NCBI GenBank assembly: GCA_029933395.1
Contig: JAOZOG010000150.1
Location: 1-5,264, forward strand
Source: Sulfurovaceae bacterium
GTDB lineage: Bacteria > Campylobacterota > Campylobacteria > Campylobacterales > Sulfurovaceae
Length of the DNA: 5,264 nt
Direction: 5' to 3'
Of the stretch, positions 1 through 5,264 are shown one piece after another. Positions within the stretch are counted from its first letter, which is position 1. Every line of letters starts with the position of its first letter. The translations under genes were made by a program, and so were the position numbers. Under the pieces are notes generated by a model. It had not been told where the DNA came from. It saw only the letters and a list, made by a program, of their open reading frames with translations, and ran no database searches.

Positions 1-740
1 CCCTCTTCGAGCAGGGCTCTGTTTTTGATCTTCTCATACTCGTCGAAAGAGATCAGTTCGATCAGGGTATTCATATCCCGAAACTGCCCCTCCCCACCGC
101 TGTACTCCTCCTTGAGCAGTGCCAGAAAGATACGCTGTTCGCGCTCATCCAGCCCTTTCTCTTTGAAAAACTCTTCGACGATGATCGGTTCGGTCGATAC
201 CTTGAGGCGTTCTTCGATCCGTTTGGTCAAAAGCCCCAGCTTATTCTTGAGTCTGCCGATACTGAGGGAGTTGTCTGCAAACCCCTGCTTGTAGGTAGAG
301 ATCTTATGCAGAAGCTCCACCACATCGAACTGATCCTGCAGGTACTCCAAATGGTCGGTATAGGGCTTGATCTCGGGAAGAGAGACTTCCAGAGAACCCT
401 CTTCGAGCAGACGCAGAAGTGCGATACTCGGTGTCACGGCAGCCGTGACGATCTCCAGCCTGGAGACTTCGTGTGCTTTGATCTGGCCAAAACTCATCTG
501 AATCAGCCATCCCATATCCATCAGATGCTTGACCAATGGAAGCTTCTCCAGATAACCGAAGCGCTCTCCCTCGTAATTATCCTGCAGCACTTCCAGGACA
601 GGTATCTCCTCCAAGCCTTTGACATAGCGTCTGCATACATACTGCAGCAGCTCTGCCTCCTCTCTGCTGCATTTGAGCTGAGAAAAGATCATCGCCTTCG
701 AGGCATCTTTCTGTTCTATAAAATCAATGAGATATTTCAA
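1..740 (-). CDS. Probable AAA-family ATPase, N-terminal part only (gene runs off the window edge)
   Basis: An open frame of 246 codons with no stop starts at a TTG at 740-738 and leaves the window at base 1. It begins LKYLIDFIEQKDASKAMIFS and ends EKIKNRALLEEG. TTG is chosen because an AGGA ribosome site lies 9 nt upstream (753-750) and no ATG or GTG lies in frame between the previous gene and this point. The visible part is soluble, mostly helical and rich in charged residues, with no signal peptide or membrane segment. From memory, this pattern (a helical N-terminus, then a segment like LDEREQRIFLALLKEEY followed by LIELISFDEYEKIK and LLEEG) matches the N-terminal region of roughly 570-residue CDC48-like AAA ATPases of Campylobacterota. 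The Walker A and B motifs that would prove this would lie outside the window, so the family call is inference. It is the last visible gene of the minus-strand operon, 53 nt after the acyl-CoA ligase. Confidence 0.6.
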   Translation of the reverse strand, partial: MKYLIDFIEQKDASKAMIFSQLKCSREEAELLQYVCRRYVKGLEEIPVLEVLQDNYEGERFGYLEKLPLVKHLMDMGWLIQMSFGQIKAHEVSRLEIVTAAVTPSIALLRLLEEGSLEVSLPEIKPYTDHLEYLQDQFDVVELLHKISTYKQGFADNSLSIGRLKNKLGLLTKRIEERLKVSTEPIIVEEFFKEKGLDEREQRIFLALLKEEYSGGEGQFRDMNTLIELISFDEYEKIKNRALLEE

Positions 741-751
741 ATCTATTTTTC

Positions 752-769
752 CTGTTTGTAAATAAACAG
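752..769 (-). repeat. Small inverted repeat overlapping the ribosome binding site of the ATPase gene
   Basis: On the minus strand CTGTTT, a 6-nt loop ATTTAC, and AAACAG form a perfect 6-bp inverted repeat in the 53-nt gap between the ligase stop and the TTG start. Its downstream arm shares two bases with the AGGA site at 753-750, so a folded mRNA could partly hide the site. No run of T follows the stem on either strand, so it does not look like an intrinsic terminator. The stem is AT-rich and weak, so any regulatory role is speculative. Confidence 0.3.
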
Positions 770-793
770 ATAGTATAGCACAGAAACCCCAAT

Positions 794-2338
794 TTATTTT
801 TTGAGGATGCGCTCTTTCAATACCCTTTTGAGGACTTTTCCTGTAGCGTTTTTCGGCAACTCATCGACGACGTGATGAGCCTTGGGAAGCTTGAAGTTGG
901 CCAGGTATTCGCGCAGGTGGGCACGCAACTCGGCCTCATCGATCGACCCGACTTCCTCTTCGAGCTCCAGATAGGCTACCGGAACCTCCCCGCTCTTCTC
1001 ATCAGGAATACCCACTACGGCACTCGCCGCTACCCCTTTGAACCTGTCGATCACCTCTTCTATCTCCCGGGGATAGATATTGATCCCTTTGGAGATGATC
1101 AAGTCCTTACGCCGATCCACGATATAGAGATAACCCTCCTCATCCATATATCCCATATCGCCGGTCAGCAGCCATCCATTGACGATCGTCGCAGAAGTCG
1201 CTTCGGGTCTGTTGAGATAGCCCTGCATGACATTGTCACCCATTGTGATGATATCTCCCACTTCACCCCGGGGGAGCTCCACCATTGCTTCGTTGACGAT
1301 TTTGATCGTATAGCCCGGCAGCGCCGGACCGACAGACTTGGCTTTGGGCTTCTCCATCGGATTGATGCAGACGGCGGGTGCGGCTTCACTGAGGCCGTAC
1401 CCTTCAAGCAGTATGGCTTTTTTGAACTTATCGCGCATGGCGACGAGGGTATGCTCCTGCAGCGCTGCAGCACCCGACACAAAGACACGGAGTTTGTTGA
1501 ACCACATAAAATACCACGGCAGCTTCGCCTTGGAGAGGGCATTGTAGACATCAGGAATACCGATAAAGATCGTCACCCTTTTAAGCAGTGTCTGTTTGAA
1601 AATATTGCTGAATGGCTGAAGTGATTTGACCAGCACGATACTTCCGCCCACATAGAGGAAAAGAATCACACCGACCGAAAGAGTGAAGGAGTGAAACATC
1701 GGCAAAAAGACAACAACCCGGTCTTTGTCTGTGATATGGATACGTTCGGCACCTGTTTCGCAATTGGAGAAGATATTCTTGTAGCTGAGCATCGCCCCTT
1801 TGGGCTTGCCGGTCGTTCCCGATGTATAGATGATCACGGCCGTATCGTCAAGCTTGCGCATGACGGGTTTCGCTTCGAGTTTGGCGTCCAGTGCCTCTTC
1901 GAAACTGACATTGAAGGCACTGGTGACTCTCAACCCACCCTCCCACACGATCAATTCACACAAAGTATCGACCTCTGCCTGATTCACTACCTTCTCAAGG
2001 GTGACCGAAGCAACCAGGAGTTTGGCGCCGCTGTCTTCAAGAATATAGTGCAGTTCATCCGACTTTAGAAAGGTATTGACCGGAACGGCGATCGCCCCCA
2101 ATTTGGAAAGTGCAAACAGCGTAATGATAAATTCAGGAGAGTTTCGCAAAAAGAGTGCAACTCTGTCACCCTCACCAATGCCTTTGGATTGTAGAAAGCC
2201 GGCGAAGAGATCTACTCTCTTGAGCAGTTCGCGATAGCGTATCTTCTCATCACCCACGAAGAGAGCGACTTTGCGACCCCTCTCCCGTCCCTGAGTGAGG
2301 ATCAGGTCGTAGAAGTTATTGAAACGGTAGCGCATCAC
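794..2338 (-). CDS. fadD: Long-chain fatty acid--CoA ligase (AMP-forming, ANL superfamily)
   Basis: This cytoplasmic or membrane-associated enzyme activates a fatty acid with ATP to acyl-AMP and then transfers it to CoA. The 514-residue product carries the full set of ANL motifs: the phosphate-binding loop YTSGTTGKPKG (171-181), PMFHSF (213-218), YGLSEAAP (314-321), LTGD (391-394), VDRRKD (407-412), the hinge and CoA region SKGINIYPREIE (416-427), and PKNATGK (495-501) with the catalytic Lys501. It is full length for a bacterial ligase, somewhat shorter than E. coli FadD (561). The start is GTG at 2338, one base after the fadL stop; the ATG at 2335 is equally possible. A weak GAG sits 7 nt before the GTG, so translation is probably coupled to fadL. 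The fadL neighbour supports a fatty-acid substrate, but chain length cannot be read from sequence, and medium-chain or aromatic acids remain possible. The superfamily is certain; the symbol is by analogy. Confidence 0.92.
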   Translation of the reverse strand: MMRYRFNNFYDLILTQGRERGRKVALFVGDEKIRYRELLKRVDLFAGFLQSKGIGEGDRVALFLRNSPEFIITLFALSKLGAIAVPVNTFLKSDELHYILEDSGAKLLVASVTLEKVVNQAEVDTLCELIVWEGGLRVTSAFNVSFEEALDAKLEAKPVMRKLDDTAVIIYTSGTTGKPKGAMLSYKNIFSNCETGAERIHITDKDRVVVFLPMFHSFTLSVGVILFLYVGGSIVLVKSLQPFSNIFKQTLLKRVTIFIGIPDVYNALSKAKLPWYFMWFNKLRVFVSGAAALQEHTLVAMRDKFKKAILLEGYGLSEAAPAVCINPMEKPKAKSVGPALPGYTIKIVNEAMVELPRGEVGDIITMGDNVMQGYLNRPEATSATIVNGWLLTGDMGYMDEEGYLYIVDRRKDLIISKGINIYPREIEEVIDRFKGVAASAVVGIPDEKSGEVPVAYLELEEEVGSIDEAELRAHLREYLANFKLPKAHHVVDELPKNATGKVLKRVLKERILKK

Positions 2339-2339
2339 C

Positions 2340-3596
2340 CTAGAACTCGTATGACATACCCAGTGTAGTCAGGTAAGCACCGCCGCCGCCAAAGCTTCCG
2401 CCATTGGCCAGCACAGGATTGTCCGCCACACCTTTGGTCAGACTGAGTGGATCCTTGGCGTCATACAAAAACGCCAAACCCCAGGAGAAATTCTCTGTCT
2501 GCTGATACCTGAATCCCATCGAAAAGATCTTCGCATCACTGTCAGGCAGCTCGAAGCCGATCGTCTTTTCCGGTACCGGCGTCTCATCGAGCGCGAAGCC
2601 CATCATTGCCGTGATACCATTATCCATTTTAACCGTCGCACCGATTCTGAAAGTATTGGTATCCTTCCACTCCTTGGGGATCGGCGTATCGAAGACCGGG
2701 GTCAACGGTCCAAGATTGGCACCGCTATACTCAAAGTCCAATGTCTTATACTCCGACCAGAAAGTCCGCTCATAGACAAACTCCAGAGTGAACTTCTCCC
2801 CCCAGGTTTTGCTTGCTGCGATATTGAGTGCAGCAGGGAGCGGTACCGAGACGCTGGCATCCCCGTGGTAAGCTGTCATTCCACCGGCAAAAAGTGTTGC
2901 CGTCCCCTCTTCGTCCAGATCGACATTGGAGCGGTAGGTGATCGCCAGAGTCATATCACTGGCCGGCCTGTAAGTCATCGCCAGATTGTATCCGAACTCG
3001 ATCGTGTCCCCCTCCATATCCCGGGCTACGTTGGCCATCGGGTTTTGGATAATGATACTCATCGCATCACCGTTGCTCTTGACGATCCCTTCACTATAGA
3101 CCAGACGGACACCGCCCGCGACGCTGAATTGATCATTGACGCGATAGGAGAGTGAAGGGCTCAGCTCCACGATCTTCAGTGTGAACTCTTCTGCGTACGC
3201 TTTCTGTGCCGGTGTATTCCAGCGCTTGGTCAATCCACCGGGTACCGTCAGGCTCACGCCCCATCTGAGATTGTCGTATGCCCTGGAGACATAGTGAAAG
3301 AAAGGGATAGGAATATTCTCCGACTCGGAATTGCCCGAATAGGGATCCATCAATGTATAAGTGATCTCAGGGAGGTGTGCCAAGGTGATACCCCCTTCGA
3401 TATACTGCTTGTCATCCGCCATAAAACTCATATTGGCCGGGTTGTAATAGTTGCTGTCCGCTCCATCCGTATGTGCCACATAGGCTGCGCCCAGTGCCAT
3501 CGAATTGAGAGACTGCTCCGGTATCTTGTATCCGCCCGCCATTACGATCGTGCTTGCCACGACACTGAGTGCCAATCCCTGTACTGTTTTTTTCAT
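2340..3596 (-). CDS. fadL: Outer membrane transport protein, OMPP1/FadL/TodX family
   Basis: The 418-residue product is a predicted 14-stranded outer-membrane beta-barrel that lets long-chain fatty acids or other hydrophobic compounds diffuse into the periplasm. Residues 1-20 form a Sec signal peptide (basic MKK, hydrophobic core, VMA before GGYK). The mature N-terminus GGYKIPEQSLNSMALGAAYV resembles the plug (hatch) segment of FadL-family proteins. The family's NPA motif is present as YYNPANM (50-56). Alternating polar and hydrophobic strands fill the rest, and the protein ends LGMSYEF, with the terminal phenylalanine typical of barrels inserted by the BAM machinery. Length is normal for the family. 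The ATG start at 3596 has a strong AAGGAG site 6 nt upstream. It follows nfo by 25 nt and is one base from the acyl-CoA ligase, a pairing that suggests uptake followed by activation. The substrate is inferred, since family members also move aromatic hydrocarbons. Confidence 0.93.
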   Translation of the reverse strand: MKKTVQGLALSVVASTIVMAGGYKIPEQSLNSMALGAAYVAHTDGADSNYYNPANMSFMADDKQYIEGGITLAHLPEITYTLMDPYSGNSESENIPIPFFHYVSRAYDNLRWGVSLTVPGGLTKRWNTPAQKAYAEEFTLKIVELSPSLSYRVNDQFSVAGGVRLVYSEGIVKSNGDAMSIIIQNPMANVARDMEGDTIEFGYNLAMTYRPASDMTLAITYRSNVDLDEEGTATLFAGGMTAYHGDASVSVPLPAALNIAASKTWGEKFTLEFVYERTFWSEYKTLDFEYSGANLGPLTPVFDTPIPKEWKDTNTFRIGATVKMDNGITAMMGFALDETPVPEKTIGFELPDSDAKIFSMGFRYQQTENFSWGLAFLYDAKDPLSLTKGVADNPVLANGGSFGGGGAYLTTLGMSYEF

Positions 3597-3602
3597 GTTT
3601 TG

Positions 3603-3608
3603 CTCCTT
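3603..3608 (-). promoter_or_regulatory. Strong Shine-Dalgarno of fadL
   Basis: AAGGAG lies 6 nt before the fadL ATG, in the 25-nt gap after the nfo stop. It is the best ribosome site in the window. This suggests that the porin is translated independently and at a higher level than its neighbours, which have weak sites or overlapping starts. Confidence 0.75.
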
Positions 3609-3621
3609 GTTTTGTTTTGAC

Positions 3622-4509
3622 TCACTTCACCAAAGCATAAAGCGCCTTGATCTCCTCTGCCCAAATCGTCTCATCGATCGTCTCCAAAATCAACGGGATA
3701 TCATCCATCCTTGCATCGTTCATAATGAATTCGAAGGCACCCCAGCCGATCTCTCCCTTCCCAAGAGAGTGGTGACGGTCGACGTGTGACCCCAATGGTG
3801 GTTTGGAATCGTTGAGATGCATCCCCATCAGATACTCGAAGCCGACGATCGATCCGAAAGCATCCATCGTTTCGTCATACGCCTCCCGGGTACGCAAGTC
3901 ATACCCGCCGGTAAAGGTATGGCAGGTATCGAGACAGACACCGACCCTGCTCTTCTCTTCGATTCTCTTGATGATGTAAGCGAGATGCTCAAATTTGTAT
4001 CCGAGATTACTCCCCTGCCCTGCGGTATTTTCGATTACCAGTTTGACCTCCGAATCCGGTGTCGCTTCAATCGCCAGATTCATAGAGTCTGCGACCACAT
4101 CCAAAGAATCGTTTTCAGCCTTTGCCAGCTTCTCTTCGTACTCTGGATCTTTTTTGGGAATCTTGACGAGGTGAGAGCCTGGATGGAAGTTGAGCTTGTC
4201 CAGCCCCAGCTGCTCACAGCGCTCCAGCTCATCGATGAAAGCTGCCCGCGACTTCTCCAGCTTCTCCTCCTCAGGATGGCCCAGATTGATGAGATAGCTG
4301 TCGTGAGGCAGGACATGTTTGGGAAGGATGCCCGAAAGCGCCAGATTTTTCTTGAAAAGGTCGATTGTCTTCTCATCCAGCGGCTTGGCGACCCACTGGC
4401 GCTGGTTCTTGGTGAAGAGCGCAAACGCTTTCGCTCCTATCTCCATCGCATTGAGCGGTGCATTATAGACCCCACCACTGGCACTGACATGTGCTCCGAC
4501 ATATTTCAT
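3622..4509 (-). CDS. nfo: Endonuclease IV (AP endonuclease, Nfo)
   Basis: Nfo cleaves the DNA backbone 5' of abasic sites and trims blocked 3' ends in base excision repair. The 295-residue product starts MKYVGAHVSASGGVYNAP, the family hallmark, and is a TIM-barrel enzyme with three metal ions, normally zinc. All nine ligands expected from E. coli Nfo are present: His69 (VLPHDSY), His109 (NFHPGSH), Glu160 (VIENTAG), Asp194 and His197 (CLDTCHTF), His231 (GMHLNDSK), Asp244 and His246 (HVDRHHSLGKG), and Glu276 (LILETID). Length is close to the E. coli protein (285). The ATG overlaps the TGA of the upstream lipoprotein gene as ATGA, and the only upstream AAGG is about 10 nt away, so re-initiation after the lipoprotein is likely. 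No defect is visible. The family call is essentially certain and the enzyme should be active. Confidence 0.98.
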   Translation of the reverse strand: MKYVGAHVSASGGVYNAPLNAMEIGAKAFALFTKNQRQWVAKPLDEKTIDLFKKNLALSGILPKHVLPHDSYLINLGHPEEEKLEKSRAAFIDELERCEQLGLDKLNFHPGSHLVKIPKKDPEYEEKLAKAENDSLDVVADSMNLAIEATPDSEVKLVIENTAGQGSNLGYKFEHLAYIIKRIEEKSRVGVCLDTCHTFTGGYDLRTREAYDETMDAFGSIVGFEYLMGMHLNDSKPPLGSHVDRHHSLGKGEIGWGAFEFIMNDARMDDIPLILETIDETIWAEEIKALYALVK

Positions 4510-4997
4510 TGTTTGGTTACCTTGATAACGATTTGGTTGATTGTATCACGGAAAATAATCTGGTTATTGAAAACCTGATAATCTATCTTGTAGCGGCCTG
4601 TTTTTTCCAGCTTCTGTGTAAAGCCGTTACGTTTTTTCGTCATCCCCGCACCGCCAAAGATCACCCTGCCCCTGAAAATATTTGCCAAAATATCGGTGGG
4701 ATAATCCCCAGAGAGAAACTCCCGGTTGAATTGGCGCTTCGACATACATTGAAACCGACTCATACAGATTGAATCCCTGTCGATTTTCAGTCGCATCAGA
4801 GCGGTGCCGGAACCATATATTTCGACCTGAAGCATCTTCCCGCTATCCGAGATGAAGCCCATATCCGCATAACGAAAAGCAGGAGATTTCCAGACGATCA
4901 TAGCACTCTGCGTTTTCTTCACACCTGTCTCTGCGCAACCGGAAAAGAGAAATATCAAAAGAACAGAAATCAGCCCAATCCATCTTTTTGCCTGCAT
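4506..4997 (-). CDS. Predicted small lipoprotein of unknown function
   Basis: The product has 163 residues. It begins with the basic stretch MQAKRW, then a hydrophobic core (about 7-18), then the lipobox FSGC with Cys21 as the acylation site, giving a mature lipoprotein of about 143 residues. The residue after the cysteine is Ala, so outer-membrane sorting would be expected by the E. coli rule, though that rule may not hold in this phylum. The mature part mixes polar and beta-prone segments, includes GRVIFGGAGMTKKRNGFTQK (about 109-128), and ends with a beta-rich stretch IDYQVFNNQIIFRDTINQIV; I see no enzyme motif. The ATG at 4997 is preferred over a GTG at 5003 because AGAGGG (5008-5003) is 5 nt before the ATG but abuts the GTG. 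It is the first gene of the operon and overlaps nfo by 4 nt. I do not recognise the family; a lineage-specific Campylobacterota lipoprotein is the best guess. Confidence 0.85.
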   Translation of the reverse strand: MQAKRWIGLISVLLIFLFSGCAETGVKKTQSAMIVWKSPAFRYADMGFISDSGKMLQVEIYGSGTALMRLKIDRDSICMSRFQCMSKRQFNREFLSGDYPTDILANIFRGRVIFGGAGMTKKRNGFTQKLEKTGRYKIDYQVFNNQIIFRDTINQIVIKVTKQ

Positions 4998-5002
4998 TGT
5001 CA

Positions 5003-5008
5003 CCCTCT
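5003..5008 (-). promoter_or_regulatory. Ribosome binding site that fixes the lipoprotein start
   Basis: AGAGGG on the minus strand sits 5 nt before the ATG at 4997. The in-frame GTG at 5003-5001 overlaps the last base of this site and so could not use it, which decides the start in favour of ATG. Confidence 0.65.
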
Positions 5009-5017
5009 TTTTTCGTC

Positions 5018-5023
5018 ATGATA
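5018..5023 (-). promoter_or_regulatory. Candidate -10 box for the minus-strand operon
   Basis: The minus strand reads TATCAT here, five of six matches to the sigma-70 consensus TATAAT. It would start transcription near 5011 with a short leader that contains the lipoprotein ribosome site. No good -35 hexamer is found 16-18 nt upstream, though the region is AT-rich, and weak -35 elements are usual in Campylobacterota. An alternative is the TATATA at 5060-5055, which overlaps the tRNA promoter. Confidence 0.3.
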
Positions 5024-5056
5024 CCCAAATTAAGAGATTTTTAAGTAGTGAACCTA

Positions 5057-5062
5057 TATAAT
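5057..5062 (+). promoter_or_regulatory. Promoter (-10 box) of the tRNA-Glu genes
   Basis: A perfect TATAAT lies 20 nt before the first tRNA, preceded by an AT-rich stretch with T and A runs (5026-5044) but no TTGACA-like -35. The bases after it, GCCGTCC (5063-5069), make a GC-rich discriminator, a feature of stable-RNA promoters under stringent (ppGpp) control in other bacteria. Transcription would start near 5069-5070, leaving a leader of about 13 nt. Confidence 0.65.
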
Positions 5063-5069
5063 GCCGTCC

Positions 5070-5169
5070 ACAAGTTACAAATGGCCCCATCGTCTAGCGG
5101 TTAGGATCCCAGGTTTTCATCCTGGTTACCGGAGTTCGAGTCTCCGTGGGGTCACCACTTGAAACTTGT
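5070..5169 (+). repeat. Complementary arms flanking the first tRNA-Glu (ACAAGTT / AACTTGT)
   Basis: ACAAGTT at 5070-5076 is the exact reverse complement of AACTTGT at 5163-5169. The first arm sits at the predicted 5' end of the transcript and the second lies in the spacer between the two tRNA genes. In the precursor RNA they could pair and hold the ends of the first tRNA together as an extended stem. Only the 7-nt match is seen; the processing role is inferred and a chance match is possible. Confidence 0.35.
5083..5157 (+). tRNA. tRNA-Glu (anticodon UUC), first copy
   Basis: This 75-nt cloverleaf delivers glutamate to GAA and GAG codons. The acceptor stem GGCCCCA pairs with TGGGGTC (one G-U), followed by discriminator A and an encoded CCA. 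The anticodon stem CCAGG/CCTGG encloses the loop TTTTCAT with anticodon TTC at 5116-5118. The variable loop is 4 nt, and the T arm is CGGAG, TTCGAGT, CTCCG. The D arm starts GTCTAGCGG as in E. coli tRNA-Glu. In many bacteria glutamyl-tRNA also feeds tetrapyrrole synthesis through glutamyl-tRNA reductase, which may apply here. It is divergent from the protein operon. Confidence 0.97.
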
Positions 5170-5186
5170 CATAGATATCCATTGTT

Positions 5187-5261
5187 GGCCCCATCGTCTA
5201 GCGGTTAGGATCCCAGGTTTTCATCCTGGTTACCGGAGTTCGAGTCTCCGTGGGGTCACCA
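5187..5261 (+). tRNA. tRNA-Glu (anticodon UUC), second identical copy
   Basis: All 75 bases match the first copy, offset by 104 nt, with anticodon TTC at 5220-5222 and encoded CCA. A 29-nt spacer (5158-5186) separates the two genes and contains neither an obvious terminator nor a TATAAT box, so both are probably cut from one precursor. The three bases after the CCA (CTT) also match those after copy one. The window ends there, so further copies cannot be excluded. Confidence 0.97.
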
Positions 5262-5264
5262 CTT

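Larger units (their letters stand above)
5083..5264 (+). repeat. Tandem direct repeat holding the tRNA-Glu genes
   Basis: Bases 5083-5160 and 5187-5264 are identical over 78 nt, the second copy being cut by the window edge. The bases just upstream of each tRNA differ (ACAAAT before copy one, CATTGTT before copy two). The left boundary of identity is therefore exactly the tRNA 5' end, while the right boundary is unknown. Confidence 0.9.

Noticed and set aside
1..410. A 14-nt repeat CCCTCTTCGAGCAG at 1-14 and 397-410
   Set aside because: Both copies encode Leu-Leu-Glu-Glu-Gly in the same frame of the ATPase gene with common codons; not a mobile or regulatory repeat.
306..761. A 151-codon plus-strand frame over the left end of the window
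   Set aside because: It is antisense to the truncated ATPase frame, which has a better coding pattern, a ribosome site and operon context.
752..769. Intrinsic terminator between the ligase and the ATPase gene
   Set aside because: The 6-bp stem is AT-rich and is not followed by a T run on either strand.
1457..1470. Perfect 14-bp palindrome CTGCAGCGCTGCAG in the ligase gene
   Set aside because: It is explained by the codons for Ala-Ala-Leu-Gln in a conserved part of the enzyme; nothing suggests a site.
872..1624. A 250-codon open frame on the plus strand antisense to the acyl-CoA ligase
   Set aside because: It lies wholly opposite a gene with complete catalytic motifs; the product is rich in His, Arg and Asp in the way antisense frames are and has no recognisable domain.
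3817..4578. A 253-codon open frame on the plus strand antisense to nfo and the lipoprotein end
   Set aside because: The opposite strand encodes Nfo with all nine metal ligands. The plus-strand product has no motif and no convincing ribosome site, so it is a shadow frame.
4843..5028. A 61-codon minus-strand frame overlapping the lipoprotein start
   Set aside because: It is in another frame of a gene with a clear signal peptide, lipobox and ribosome site.
5083..5264. Attachment site or integrated element at the tRNA-Glu genes
   Set aside because: Both copies are complete tRNAs with full cloverleafs, and no integrase or foreign gene is seen nearby; the repeat is a tRNA gene duplication.

Overview
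The window looks like a chromosomal segment of a Campylobacterota (Epsilonproteobacteria) organism of moderate GC, most like the free-living sulfur- or hydrogen-oxidising group. This placement is an inference. It rests on the style of endonuclease IV, on a FadL-type porin beginning GGYKIPEQSLNSMALG, on a truncated gene that reads like an AAA ATPase I associate with that phylum, and on general codon style. No species is claimed.

All protein genes lie on the minus strand and appear to form one transcription unit, read from high to low coordinate. The order is a small predicted lipoprotein (4997-4506), endonuclease IV nfo (4509-3622), a FadL-family outer-membrane transporter (3596-2340), an AMP-forming fatty-acyl-CoA ligase (2338-794), and the N-terminal 246 codons of a probable AAA-family ATPase (740 to the window edge). 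The junctions are tight: a 4-nt ATGA overlap, a 25-nt gap holding a strong Shine-Dalgarno, a 1-nt gap, and a 53-nt gap with a small hairpin. No convincing terminator is visible between the genes.

On the plus strand, diverging from the operon, are two identical tRNA-Glu(UUC) genes (5083-5157 and 5187-5261) repeated with a period of 104 nt. A consensus TATAAT box with a GC-rich discriminator precedes them. The second copy ends only 3 nt before the window edge, so the array may continue. The gap between the lipoprotein start and the first tRNA (4998-5082) is the only regulatory intergenic region of note and probably carries divergent promoters.

The functional pair is FadL plus the ligase: the first passes long-chain fatty acids or other hydrophobic substrates through the outer membrane, and the second activates them to acyl-CoA in the cytoplasm. 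Nfo is a DNA repair enzyme with all nine metal ligands present. Its link with the lipoprotein and lipid genes is positional only. I found no mobile element, CRISPR array, toxin-antitoxin or defence system, and no clear new system. The items most worth a second look are the tRNA-Glu array with its complementary leader and spacer, the unrecognised lipoprotein coupled to nfo, and the truncated ATPase gene with a TTG start and a hairpin touching its ribosome binding site.
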